DNA of 64,000 bases from Fodinibacter sp963730365 (GTDB lineage Bacteria; Actinomycetota; Actinomycetes; Actinomycetales; Dermatophilaceae), in assembly GCA_963730365.1 (NCBI GenBank), contig CAVSRM010000008.1, positions 372,001-436,000 of the forward strand. The letters run 5' to 3'. Positions 17,878 to 26,762 of the stretch are shown here, one piece after another. The first letter of the stretch is position 1. The number at the start of each line of letters is the position of its first letter. The notes beneath the pieces are model-generated. The model worked only from the letters and a program-made list of their open reading frames with translations, had not been told where the DNA came from and ran no database searches. Position numbers and translations under genes: made by a program.

Positions 17878-20800
17878 TCAGTACTCCACGTTCTGGTTGG
17901 TGCGACGGCGGATCATCGTGACCTCGTCGCGGTTGTTGCCGGTGGGCCCGATGTAGTTGAAGAAGTAGGCGAGCTGCGCGTAGCCGCCGATCATGTGGCT
18001 CGGTTTCATCATGATCCGGGTGAGCGAGTTGTGGATGCCGCCGCGCTTGCCGTCACGCTCGGTGAGCGGCACGTCGATGAGCCGGTCCTGGGCGTGGTGC
18101 ATGTAGACGGTGCCCTCCGGCATCCGGTGCGAGACGATCGCGCGGGCCGCGACGACGCCGTTGCGGTTGACCGCCTCGACCCAGTCGTTGTCCATGACCC
18201 CGATCTTCACGGCGTCGAGGTCGCTCATCCAGATCGTCTGGCCCCCGCGGGAGAGGCTGAGCATGAAGAGGTTGTCCTGGTACTCGCTGTGGATCGACCA
18301 CTTGTTGTGGGGGGTCAGGTAGCGCACCGAGACCCCGAGGGCGTTCTGCTCCCCGAGCGCGGCCTCACCGAACAGCTCGGTCATGTTCAGCGGTGGCCGG
18401 TAGACGGGCAGCGCCTCCCCCATGCCGAGGATCCAGTCGTGATCCAGGTAGAACTGCTGGCGCCCCGTGAGCGTGTGGAACGGCTTGAGCCGCTCGATGT
18501 TGATGGTGAACGGCGCGTAGCGGCGCCCGCCCGACTCCGACCCCGACCACTCCGGCGAGGTGATGACCGGAACCGGGGCCACCTGGGTGTCGGCGAAGGT
18601 GATCTGCTTGCCCTCGTGCTCGGCCGAGAGGTCGGCCAGCTCGGTGCCGGTGCGCTTCTCGACGTTGCGGAAGCCGTGGGTCGCCAGGTGCCCGTTGGTC
18701 GTACCGCTCAGGTGCAGGATCGCATCAGCGACGTGGATGTCGGTCTCCAGCTTCGGCTGTCCGGCGCCGGCCCCCTGGTGCACCACACCGTTGCGCCCGC
18801 GCAGGATGTCGACCTCGCGCTCGACCCTGTAGGGCACGCCCTTGGTCACCATGCCCACCGACTCCAGGAGCGGGCCGACCGAGGTCATCTTGTCGTAGGT
18901 CGTGGTGAAGTCCCGTTCGACCACGGCGAGCACGGGCAGGGTCTTGCCCGGCACCGGCTCGCACTCGCCCTTGCGCCAGTCCTTGACGACGCCATGCACG
19001 GTGGCCATGGCCTCGGGGGTGTCGTGCCACAGCGGCTTGGCGACGACGTCCCGGCGGGTGCCGAGGTGGTCGACGGCCAGCTGGGAGAACTTCTTCGCGA
19101 TCGCCTTCCAGGCCTCCCAGTCGGTCTTGGACTGCCACGGCGGGGAGATCGCCGGGTTGAACGAGTGCACGAACGGATGCATGTCGGTGGTGTTGATGTC
19201 GTGCTTCTCGTACCAGGTGGCGGCCGGCAGGACGACGTCGGAGAACAGCGTCGAGCTCGTCATCCGGAAGTCGATCGTCATGAGCAGGTCGAGCTTGCCC
19301 TCGGGCACGTGCTCGGGCCAGGCGATGCCCTCCGGGCGCTTCTCCGGAGGTGCCTGCTCGGCGGTGACCGCGTTGTCGGTGCCCAGCAGGTGCTTGAGGA
19401 AGTACTCGTTGCCCTTGGCGCTCGAGCCGAACAGGTTGGCCCGCCAGAGGCTGAGGATGCGCGGGTGGTTCTCCTCGGCCTCGGGGTCCTCGACGGCGAA
19501 GGCCAGTGCGCCGGACTTGAGCTGGTCGACGACGTAGTCCGACGGTGCCATCTGGGCCGCCTCGGCCTCGTCGACGAGGTCGAGGCTGCTGCGGCTGAAC
19601 GTCGGGTAGCTCGGGGTCCAGCCGAGTCGCACCGACTGCGAGAGCAGGTCCATGACGCCCTTGCCCGAGAAGACACCGGTGCCGGCGTCGACGTCGTCCG
19701 CGGTGAAGGTGTCGTAGCGGTACTGGCTGGTGTTGACATACCAGTAGGCCGTCTGGTTCATGTGCCGCGGCGGTCGCTGCCAGTCGAGGGCGAAGGCCAT
19801 GTGCTGGAAGCCCATGATCGGGCGCACCTTCTCCTGACCCACGTAGTGCGCCCAGCCCCCGCCGTTGCGCCCCTGGCACCCGGTGATCGTGGTGAGCACG
19901 AGCATCGCGCGGTAGATCTGGTCGGAGTGGAACCAGTGGTTCGTGCCGGCGCCCATGAGGATCATGCCGCGTCCGGTGGTGTCGATCGCGTTCTGGGCCC
20001 ACTCGCGGGCCAGCCGCACGACCTGCTCGGCGGGGACGGAGGTGATCTCCTCCTGCCAGGCCGGGGTGGCCGGCGTGGACGGGTCGTCGTAGTCAGCCGG
20101 CCAGGTGCCCAGCAACCCGGGGCGACTGACGCCGTACTGGGCGAGCATGAGGTCGAGGACGGTGGTCACGAGGCGGCCGCCGATCCGCCGCACCGGCACC
20201 CCGCGCGAAACGTGCGCGACCTTGCCGTCGTAGGAGTCGAAGCGCGGCAACGTGATTCGCGCGGTCTCGGTGGTGGTGTCGTGAAGGGTGAGCAAGGGGT
20301 CGATCTCCCCCAGCTCGAGGTTCCACTTCCCCCAGCTCTCCTCGCCGTAGCGGAAGCCGATCGAGCCCTGCGGGATGGCGACGTCGCCGGTGCGCGCGTC
20401 GATCAGCGCCGGCTTCCACATCGCGTTCTCGGAGGTGCTCTCGGGGATGTCGAGGTCGCCGGCCACGAGGTACTTGCCCGGCCGGTAGGCGGGCCCGCCC
20501 GCGTCGCCGGCCGACCCGGCATCCGTGGTGTCGGGCTCGAGGGCCACGAGGAAGGGCAGGTCGGTGTACTTCTGGTTGTAGTCGGTGAAGAAGTCGACCT
20601 GCTGGTCGACGAAGAACTCCTTGAGGATGACGTGCCCCATGGCCATCGCGAGCGCCCCGTCGGTGCCCGGTGCCGCCGCGACCCACTGGTCGGCGAACTT
20701 GACGTTCTCGGCGTAGTCGGGGGAGACCGCGACGACCTTCTGGCCCCGGTAGCGCGCCTCGGTCATCCAGTGCGCGTCGGGCGTGCGCGTCATCGGCACG

Positions 20801-21594
20801 TTCGATCCCCACATGATGAGGTAGCCGGCATCCCACCAGTCGCCCGACTCGGGCACGTCGGTCTGGTCGCCGAACACCTGCGGCGAGGCGTTGGGCAGGT
20901 CGGCGTACCAGTCGTAGAACGAGAGCATCGGGGCGCCGATGAGCTCGAGGAAGCGGGCCCCCGAGGCATAGGAGACCGGGGACATCGCGGGGATCGGCGA
21001 GAAGCCGGCGATCCGGTCCGGGCCCCAGCGCTTGACGGTGTAGACGTGGGCGGCCGCGATGATCTCGACGACCTCGTCCCACGTCGAGCGGACGAGGCCG
21101 CCCTTGCCGCGGGCCGACTTGTAGCGCCTCGCCTTCTCGGGGTCCTGCACCACGGAGGCCCAGGCGACGACCGGGTCGCCCCCGACGGCTCGCTTGGCCT
21201 CGCGGTACATCTCGAGCAGCACACCGCGCACGTAGGGGTAGCGAACCCGAGTCGGCGAGTAGGTGTACCAACTGAAGGCGGCGCCCCTGGGGCACCCGCG
21301 CGGCTCGTACTCCGGGCGGTCCGCGCCGGTCGAGGGGTAGTCGGTCTGTTGCGCCTCCCAGGTGATGATGCCGTCCTTGACGTAGACCTTCCACGAGCAC
21401 GACCCGGTGCAGTTGACCCCGTGGGTGCTCCGCACCACCTTGTCGTGCGACCAGCGATCGCGATAGAACGCATCGCCTGAGCGGCCTCCCTCCGCGTGGA
21501 TCGATCGCTTGTCGGCAGAGACCTCCGAGCGAGTGAAGAAGCGCCGAGTGCCGACCAGGGCCTCGGTCAGCGGTCCGTCGAGGCCGGCGGTCAT
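17878..21594 (-). CDS. narG: Respiratory nitrate reductase alpha subunit (Mo-bisMGD)
   Basis: 1238-residue catalytic subunit on the cytoplasmic face, reducing nitrate to nitrite. FS0 cluster ligands H58, C62, C66 (HGVNCTGSC) and C101 are present, and the Mo-ligand Asp is D228 in SFYDWYADLP. The DQTDVPESGDWWDAGY stretch is highly conserved. No Tat signal is needed, as in other membrane-bound NarG enzymes. Its ATG overlaps the stop of the upstream regulator gene, so the regulator and structural genes form one transcript. Confidence 0.97.
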   Translation of the reverse strand: MTAGLDGPLTEALVGTRRFFTRSEVSADKRSIHAEGGRSGDAFYRDRWSHDKVVRSTHGVNCTGSCSWKVYVKDGIITWEAQQTDYPSTGADRPEYEPRGCPRGAAFSWYTYSPTRVRYPYVRGVLLEMYREAKRAVGGDPVVAWASVVQDPEKARRYKSARGKGGLVRSTWDEVVEIIAAAHVYTVKRWGPDRIAGFSPIPAMSPVSYASGARFLELIGAPMLSFYDWYADLPNASPQVFGDQTDVPESGDWWDAGYLIMWGSNVPMTRTPDAHWMTEARYRGQKVVAVSPDYAENVKFADQWVAAAPGTDGALAMAMGHVILKEFFVDQQVDFFTDYNQKYTDLPFLVALEPDTTDAGSAGDAGGPAYRPGKYLVAGDLDIPESTSENAMWKPALIDARTGDVAIPQGSIGFRYGEESWGKWNLELGEIDPLLTLHDTTTETARITLPRFDSYDGKVAHVSRGVPVRRIGGRLVTTVLDLMLAQYGVSRPGLLGTWPADYDDPSTPATPAWQEEITSVPAEQVVRLAREWAQNAIDTTGRGMILMGAGTNHWFHSDQIYRAMLVLTTITGCQGRNGGGWAHYVGQEKVRPIMGFQHMAFALDWQRPPRHMNQTAYWYVNTSQYRYDTFTADDVDAGTGVFSGKGVMDLLSQSVRLGWTPSYPTFSRSSLDLVDEAEAAQMAPSDYVVDQLKSGALAFAVEDPEAEENHPRILSLWRANLFGSSAKGNEYFLKHLLGTDNAVTAEQAPPEKRPEGIAWPEHVPEGKLDLLMTIDFRMTSSTLFSDVVLPAATWYEKHDINTTDMHPFVHSFNPAISPPWQSKTDWEAWKAIAKKFSQLAVDHLGTRRDVVAKPLWHDTPEAMATVHGVVKDWRKGECEPVPGKTLPVLAVVERDFTTTYDKMTSVGPLLESVGMVTKGVPYRVEREVDILRGRNGVVHQGAGAGQPKLETDIHVADAILHLSGTTNGHLATHGFRNVEKRTGTELADLSAEHEGKQITFADTQVAPVPVITSPEWSGSESGGRRYAPFTINIERLKPFHTLTGRQQFYLDHDWILGMGEALPVYRPPLNMTELFGEAALGEQNALGVSVRYLTPHNKWSIHSEYQDNLFMLSLSRGGQTIWMSDLDAVKIGVMDNDWVEAVNRNGVVAARAIVSHRMPEGTVYMHHAQDRLIDVPLTERDGKRGGIHNSLTRIMMKPSHMIGGYAQLAYFFNYIGPTGNNRDEVTMIRRRTNQNVEY

Positions 21595-22346
21595 GAGTGC
21601 TCCTTCGATGCGGCGGTGCGAAACGGAGTTGTCGTGCTCACCTGCGCGATGCAGGTGGTGTCGTCGACGAAAGGCTCGAGACTGACCCGCGCCCCTCGCT
21701 CACCCAGCTGGGCCAACGATCCCGCAATGAGGCCGCGGTGGATGCCGCAGACGACCGCCGGGTTCTCGCGGGCCAGGTCGAGGAAGGGGCAGTGGGCCAG
21801 GGTGATCTCGGCAGTGCGGCCCCCGTCGGAGGTCTTCAGCTCCGGGGTGTAGCCCCACTCCTGGAGGACGTCGATCATCTGGGCCACCTTCCCGATCCAA
21901 CGGCCGGGGCTGTCGGCCGGCGGGGAGCTCTCCGAGGGGACGTGCTCCACGGCCCAGCGACGGCCGGCCTCGGCGGGGGTCATCGCGTGACCGGCCACGC
22001 CCTCGGTCAGGGTCGACGCGAGCAGCCCGCTGAGCAGCCGCAGGTGGTCGACCTGGGCCCGGGGGTCGACGTCGTCGAGCGACCCCGGTGCCAGCGAGTA
22101 GACCTTGCGTGGCCGCCCGGCGCCGCCGGCACGTCGCACGACGGACTCGACGAGCCCCGCCGCGGCGAGCTGGTCGAGGTGGAAGCGCACGGTCGTGACA
22201 TGCAGGCCCACCTCGGCGCCGAGCTCGGCGGCCGTGCGGCCGGGAGTGTCCGCCTCGGCATCTGCGTGCGCGAGTGCGTCGACGAGCCGGCGGCGCACGG
22301 GGGACCCGAGCAACGCTGCGGCGTGGTGCGCGGCCTCGGTGTCCAT
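21591..22346 (-). CDS. Winged-helix regulator with C-terminal cysteines (COG2345/SufR-like)
   Basis: 251 residues. The N-terminal ArsR-like winged helix (about 10-95: TAAELGAEVGLHVTTVRFHL) is followed by an effector domain with a conserved CPFLDLARENPAVVCGIHRG pattern and a third Cys in DDTTCIAQV. In SufR-type relatives such cysteines hold an Fe-S cluster that senses redox, iron or NO (family knowledge). It heads the nar operon and overlaps narG by ATGA. Two related palindromes lie between it and the divergent narK, the likely operators. Confidence 0.8.
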   Translation of the reverse strand: MDTEAAHHAAALLGSPVRRRLVDALAHADAEADTPGRTAAELGAEVGLHVTTVRFHLDQLAAAGLVESVVRRAGGAGRPRKVYSLAPGSLDDVDPRAQVDHLRLLSGLLASTLTEGVAGHAMTPAEAGRRWAVEHVPSESSPPADSPGRWIGKVAQMIDVLQEWGYTPELKTSDGGRTAEITLAHCPFLDLARENPAVVCGIHRGLIAGSLAQLGERGARVSLEPFVDDTTCIAQVSTTTPFRTAASKEHS

Positions 22347-22357
22347 GTCACCCCGGT

Positions 22358-22388
22358 CGATATTGGAGGAATGCGTTCCTCCCTATCG
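22358..22388. promoter_or_regulatory. Palindromic operator in front of the nar regulator
   Basis: Perfect inverted repeat GGAGGAA-TGCG-TTCCTCC (22365-22382) with near-symmetric CGATA/TATCG flanks, ending 19 bp upstream of the regulator start. Confidence 0.65.
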
Positions 22389-22481
22389 AAGCACAGCATG
22401 GCGGGTCGCCGCCAGTGTGCGAGGACCTCCCGTTTCGCCTTGAAGGGAAGGCTGAACGGGTATACGACTGGGCGTCGTAAA

Positions 22482-22496
22482 AGGTAAGCCTTGCCT
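22482..22496. promoter_or_regulatory. Possible DtxR/IdeR-like iron box
   Basis: AGGTAAGCCTTGCCT is symmetric at 12 of 14 positions around its centre and resembles the core of actinobacterial iron boxes (AGGTTAGGCTAACCT). It lies mid-way in the nar regulator/narK gap. Similarity only. Confidence 0.3.
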
Positions 22497-22542
22497 GTCT
22501 GGCTGGGGGATCCAGCAGGGTGTAGCGTCCCGGCATCTCTAT

Positions 22543-22560
22543 TAAGAGGAATCTGTTCAT
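22543..22560. promoter_or_regulatory. Second, degenerate copy of the nar operator before narK
   Basis: AGAGGAATCTGTTCATGC matches the 22365-22382 palindrome at 13 of 18 positions (shared GAGGAAT-N2-GTTC) and ends 20 bp before the narK start, mirroring the other site. Confidence 0.5.
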
Positions 22561-22579
22561 GCAAATGAAGGAGCCGGGG

Positions 22580-23956
22580 ATGCCCCAGCAGGTCACCGAG
22601 TCGGAGGCCCCGCCACCACCGCCGCGAGCCGACACCGGGGGCCACGTCCCCCGCGGGGCCACGCGGGTCCTCACGATGTCGACCATCGCGTTCACCCTGA
22701 TGTTCGCCGCCTGGCTGATGTTCGGCATCCTCGGCGTCCCCATCCAGAAGGAGTTCGGCCTCTCCGACGGCCAGCTCGCCTGGATCAGCGCCGTTGCCGT
22801 CCTCAACGGCTCCCTGTGGCGGCTCCCCGCCGGCATGCTCACCGACCGGATCGGCGGGCGAAAGGTGATGACGGGGCTTCTCCTCCTCACCGCGGTTCCG
22901 GCGTGGTTCGTCGCGCAGGCGCAGAGCTACGGAGCGATCCTCGCGCTGGCCTTCCTCGTCGGCTTCGCCGGGAACTCCTTCAGCTCCGGGATCGCGTGGA
23001 ACGCCGCGTGGCAGCCTCGTGAGCACCAAGGGTTCGCCCTCGGCGTGTTCGGCGCCGGGAACGTCGGGGCGTCGGTGACGAAGTTCATCGGTCCACCCCT
23101 CATCATCGGCACCGCAGGCGCGACCTACCTCGGCGGCGCGGTCGAGGGCGGCTGGCGGCTCGTTCCCGTGATCTACGCCGCGCTCCTGCTCGTCATGGCT
23201 GCCGCCCTGTGGTTCGGCACACCCGCCACCGACCGGATGCCCGGCCGCTCGGCGACCCTCGCCGCACAGGTCGCCCCGCTGCGACAGCTCCGCGTGTGGC
23301 GGTTCAGCCTCTACTACGTCGCGTTCTTCGGCGCCTACGTCGCGCTCGCGGCCTGGCTGCCGAAGTACTACGTCGACAACTTCGGCGTGAGCCTCACCGT
23401 CGCCGGGCTGCTCACGGCGCTGTACATCTTCCCGGCGTCCCTGATGAGGCCGGTCGGCGGCTGGTTCTCGGACCGCTGGGGGGCTCGCCGGGTCATGTAC
23501 TGGGTCTTCGCCGTCATGCTCGGCACCTCCGCGCTGCTCATGATGCCGAACGGCCACCTCGTCATCGACCACGCCGACGGCCGCGAGACCTCCCACCTCG
23601 GCTACGCGCTCGGCATCATCCCGTTCACGGTGCTCCTCGTGGTGCTCGGCAGCGCGATGGGCATCGGCAAGGCCGCGGTCTACAAGCACATCCCCGAGTA
23701 CTTCCCCGAGAACGTCGGCTCCGTCGGCGGGCTCGTCGGGATGCTCGGCGGCCTCGGTGGCTTCTTCCTCCCGCCGCTCTTCGCCTACACCAAGGAGTGG
23801 TCGGGCTTCCCGACGTCGACGTTCTTCGTGCTGTTCCTCCTCATCGCGGCCTGCGCCATGTGGATGCACTGGACCGTCATGGGGATGCTGCACGACGAGT
23901 CCCCCGACCTCGCCCGCAACCTCGAGTCCACGGCCGCCCCCGCGGCCGACCGCTGA
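22580..23956 (+). CDS. narK: NarK nitrate/nitrite transporter (MFS, NNP family)
   Basis: 458-residue, 12-helix major facilitator. NNP-family glycine-rich segments AGNSFSSGIAWNAAW and GNVGASVTKFIGPP, and the loop motif RIGGRKVMTG after helix 2, are visible. ATG 22580 is chosen because AAGGAG stands 6 bases before it; an earlier ATG at 22559 has no such site. It imports nitrate (proton symport) or exchanges it for nitrite. Divergent from the regulator-narGHJI operon and followed by a second transporter 35 bp downstream. Confidence 0.93.
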   Translation: MPQQVTESEAPPPPPRADTGGHVPRGATRVLTMSTIAFTLMFAAWLMFGILGVPIQKEFGLSDGQLAWISAVAVLNGSLWRLPAGMLTDRIGGRKVMTGLLLLTAVPAWFVAQAQSYGAILALAFLVGFAGNSFSSGIAWNAAWQPREHQGFALGVFGAGNVGASVTKFIGPPLIIGTAGATYLGGAVEGGWRLVPVIYAALLLVMAAALWFGTPATDRMPGRSATLAAQVAPLRQLRVWRFSLYYVAFFGAYVALAAWLPKYYVDNFGVSLTVAGLLTALYIFPASLMRPVGGWFSDRWGARRVMYWVFAVMLGTSALLMMPNGHLVIDHADGRETSHLGYALGIIPFTVLLVVLGSAMGIGKAAVYKHIPEYFPENVGSVGGLVGMLGGLGGFFLPPLFAYTKEWSGFPTSTFFVLFLLIAACAMWMHWTVMGMLHDESPDLARNLESTAAPAADR

Positions 23957-23991
23957 CCACCCGGCCACCCCGGCACGAAGGAGAGACCACG

Positions 23992-25389
23992 ATGAGCACA
24001 TCCCACCCACCGGCCCACAAGGGCGAGTGGCTGGAGTCCTGGGACCCTGAGAACGAGGAGACCTGGGACCAGTCGCTGGCCTGGCGCACGCTGTGGATCA
24101 CGACGTTCTGCCTGACCCTCGCGTTCGTCGCGTGGTTCCTCCCCAGCGCGATCATCCCCAAGCTCAACGCGCTCGGCTACGACTTCACCAAGAACCAGCT
24201 GTACTGGATGGCGGCCATGCCCGGCCTCGCTGCCGGGCTCTTCCGCCTCGTGTGGATGACCCTCCCGCCCATCATGGGCACGCGCAAGATGGTCTCGCTC
24301 ACCAGCCTGCTGCTCATCGCGTCGACCCTCGGGTGGGGTGTGCGGGTCCAGTCGCCGACCGCGCCCTACTGGGAGCTCATGGTGCTGGCCTTCCTCGCCG
24401 GCATCGGCGGGGGGGCGTTCTCCGGGTTCATGCCGAGCACGTCGTACTTCTTCCCCAAGCGCAAGCAGGGCACGGCGCTGGGCATCCAGGCCGGGCTCGG
24501 CAACTTCGGCGTCTCCTTCGTCCAGCTGCTCACGCCCTACCTCATCGCCATCTCGGCTCTGGCCATCTTCGGCGGCAGCCAGCAGATGACCGTGTCGGGC
24601 AAGCCCCCCGTGACCGTCTGGTACCAGAACGCCGCCTTCGTGTGGATCCCCCTCATGGTCGTCGGCGCGATCCTCGCCTGGACCATGCTCAGGTCGGTTC
24701 CGGTCAAGGCGAACATCCGGCAGCAGTTCGACATCTTTCGCAACCAGGACACCTGGTGGATGACGCTGCTCTACATCATGACCTTCGGCACCTTCTCCGG
24801 CCTCGCCGCGCAGTTCGGCCTGCTCATGATCAACCTCTACGGGAGCGGCAACACCGACATCGTGCAGGGGAGCGGTGCCACGGCCACGGTCCTCGTCGCG
24901 GGCTACGCCGTCCCCGACGCCGTCAAGTTCGTCTTCCTCGGACCGCTCATCGGGGCCGCAGCCCGCGTGGCGTTCTCCCCCCTCACCGACCGCATGGGTG
25001 GCGCCGTCTGGACCCTGATCTCCGGCATCGGTCTCGTCGCCTCGATCGCCTACACGATCCCCGCCCTCACCCCGGACACCAGCTCGGCGGCCGCGCTCGA
25101 CGCCGGTTTCCGCCAGTTCCTCTACGGGATGCTCGCGATCTTCCTCTTCAGCGGCATCGGCAACGCCTCGACCTTCAAGCAGATGCCCATGATCTTCGAG
25201 CGCCGCCAGGCCGGAGGCGTCATCGGGTGGACCGCGGCCATCGCCGCCTTCGGGCCCTTCTTCTTCGGCGTCGGCGTGACGACCCTGGGCCCGGTGGCCT
25301 TCTACTCGATCGGTATCGCCTGGGCCGTCATGTGCGTCGGGATCACGTGGTGGCGCTACGCGCGTCCGGGCGCTCCCAAGCCCGGCTGA
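23992..25389 (+). CDS. NarK-type nitrate/nitrite transporter, second copy
   Basis: 465-residue NNP-family transporter of the longer subgroup: an N-terminal ESWDPENEETWD stretch, FLAGIGGGAFSGFMPSTSYFFP and GLGNFGVSFVQLLTPY match the family's nitrate signatures. Start ATG 23992 has GAAGGAGAG before it. Paired, non-identical NarK proteins often divide nitrate/H+ symport and nitrate/nitrite antiport (family knowledge). Confidence 0.93.
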   Translation: MSTSHPPAHKGEWLESWDPENEETWDQSLAWRTLWITTFCLTLAFVAWFLPSAIIPKLNALGYDFTKNQLYWMAAMPGLAAGLFRLVWMTLPPIMGTRKMVSLTSLLLIASTLGWGVRVQSPTAPYWELMVLAFLAGIGGGAFSGFMPSTSYFFPKRKQGTALGIQAGLGNFGVSFVQLLTPYLIAISALAIFGGSQQMTVSGKPPVTVWYQNAAFVWIPLMVVGAILAWTMLRSVPVKANIRQQFDIFRNQDTWWMTLLYIMTFGTFSGLAAQFGLLMINLYGSGNTDIVQGSGATATVLVAGYAVPDAVKFVFLGPLIGAAARVAFSPLTDRMGGAVWTLISGIGLVASIAYTIPALTPDTSSAAALDAGFRQFLYGMLAIFLFSGIGNASTFKQMPMIFERRQAGGVIGWTAAIAAFGPFFFGVGVTTLGPVAFYSIGIAWAVMCVGITWWRYARPGAPKPG

Positions 25390-25417
25390 CCCGCAGGCGG
25401 CGCGGATCCGCCCGGCT

Positions 25418-25458
25418 CGGGTGCGGACGTGGTGCCCCGACGGCCACGTCCGCACCCG
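25418..25458 (+). terminator. Hairpin terminator after narK2
   Basis: CGGGTGCGGACGTGG and CCACGTCCGCACCCG form a 15-bp perfect stem with an 11-base loop, 29 bp after the stop codon. No T-run. Confidence 0.7.
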
Positions 25459-25501
25459 ATGCAGGGCACGACGCCGCGGGCCCGGCGGATGGCAGGCGCT
25501 G

Positions 25502-26092
25502 TCAACTGGGGTCCTGATGGGCCTCGAGGTCGCGGAGATCACCGGGAGTGTCGACGTCACGCGACGCCGGCCCGGTGACGGCGACCTCGAGGTGCGGCAC
25601 CGCCAGCAGCAGCTTCGCGGGGCGGTTCGCCGCCGGGATGGGCAGGACCCGGCGCACGGCTGCCGCGCGGTAGGCGGCGAGCAGCGGGTTGCCGAAGCCA
25701 CCCTCGTCGGTGGCGACGGCGGCCCCCACCTCGGACGGGGCGGCGCGCAGTGCCGCGACGAGCCGCTCCAGGGCGGGGCCGGCGTACGGCATGTCGCCGG
25801 CCACCACCGCGACGAGTGCGGTGTCCACCCGCAGGACACCAGCGGCGACGCCGGCGAGCGGCCCACCGCCCGGCGGCCTCTCGCACGTCCAGGTGACCGT
25901 TCGGCCGCAGTCCCGCTCCGTACCCACGACGACCACCGGCCACTGGTCGGGAAGAGACCCGACGATGGTTCGCAGCACGGTCGAGTCGTTAAACCGGGCG
26001 CCCAGCTTGTCGGAACCGAACCGCCGGGAGGTACCGCCAGCGAGGACGACGACCGTGACGTCACCCGTCGTCAGGAGGTGTCCGGCGCTCAT
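25502..26092 (-). CDS. mobA: MobA-like molybdenum cofactor guanylyltransferase
   Basis: 196-residue nucleotidyltransferase with the N-terminal GTP-binding signature VVLAGGTSRRFGSDK, PGGGPLAG and VAGDMPY (Mg-binding Asp), ending in a DVDTPGDL motif. It attaches GMP to molybdopterin to make the bis-MGD cofactor NarG needs. Its ATG overlaps the stop of the TetR gene. The function fits the adjacent nar locus although it is encoded in a neighbouring operon. Confidence 0.85.
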   Translation of the reverse strand: MSAGHLLTTGDVTVVVLAGGTSRRFGSDKLGARFNDSTVLRTIVGSLPDQWPVVVVGTERDCGRTVTWTCERPPGGGPLAGVAAGVLRVDTALVAVVAGDMPYAGPALERLVAALRAAPSEVGAAVATDEGGFGNPLLAAYRAAAVRRVLPIPAANRPAKLLLAVPHLEVAVTGPASRDVDTPGDLRDLEAHQDPS

Positions 26093-26751
26093 GGCACCAG
26101 TGTGGCGGGAATGGGAGCTGGTGGGCCCTGTGTGAGGCCGGCCAGGACGCCGGCCACGACCCGGTCCGCGAAAGCCGCGTCGAGGGGGCCTCCGGTGATG
26201 AACCTGCGGTGGAGGACGGGACCTGCGAGGAGGTCGAGGACGTCGTCGAGGTCGGCGTCCGCGGGGAGCTCACCGCGCTGCTGCCCGCGGCGGAGCACGG
26301 CCAGCACGGGCCGGTGGCGGCGCGCCGACTCCTCGGAGTGCAGCCGCGTGAACCCGGGGTCGCGCTGCGAGGCCTCGAGCAGTGCCGGCATCAGTGCTCC
26401 GGCCGGCCCGGAGGACAGGGCGTCGGCGAGGCCGCGCAGCAGGATCGCGAGATCGCCCGCGAGGGTGCCGGTGTCAGGCTCAGGGGGGTCGGGTGCGATG
26501 CTCCGGAAGGCATCGAGGACGAGGGAGGCCTGGTTCGGCCAGTGCCGGTAGATCGTCGTCTTGGCCACACCGGAGCGCGCCGAGACCGCCTCGACAGTGG
26601 CACCGGCCACGCCGCGCTCGACGACCAGGTCCAGGGTCGCGGCGACTGCCCGGTGACGGGACCTCGTGACCCGTGGGTCGGGGCCACGGCGGACAACCGG
26701 CTGCGCACCCCGCTCCGCGGCGTCCGTGGGTCCCGGGGAGGGCCCATCCAT
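26089..26751 (-). CDS. TetR-family regulator
   Basis: About 220 residues from the ATG at 26751; an in-frame ATG at 26784 would overlap the upstream gene by 22 bp and is also possible, neither having a clear ribosome site. N-terminal helix-turn-helix VEAVSARSGVAKTTIYRHWPNQ is followed by an all-helical ligand domain. Third gene of a four-gene operon and probably controls it through the palindrome at 28145-28162. Confidence 0.88.
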   Translation of the reverse strand: MDGPSPGPTDAAERGAQPVVRRGPDPRVTRSRHRAVAATLDLVVERGVAGATVEAVSARSGVAKTTIYRHWPNQASLVLDAFRSIAPDPPEPDTGTLAGDLAILLRGLADALSSGPAGALMPALLEASQRDPGFTRLHSEESARRHRPVLAVLRRGQQRGELPADADLDDVLDLLAGPVLHRRFITGGPLDAAFADRVVAGVLAGLTQGPPAPIPATLVP

Positions 26752-26762
26752 CCCGCGACTGC

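Noticed and set aside
17749..21480. 1243-codon open frame on the plus strand
   Set aside because: It lies exactly antisense to narG and reads as Val/Gly/Arg/His-rich shadow sequence, a common effect of high GC at third codon positions.
22007..24010. 667-codon minus-strand frame
   Set aside because: Antisense to narK and out of frame with the regulator; composition is a shadow and no domain is visible.
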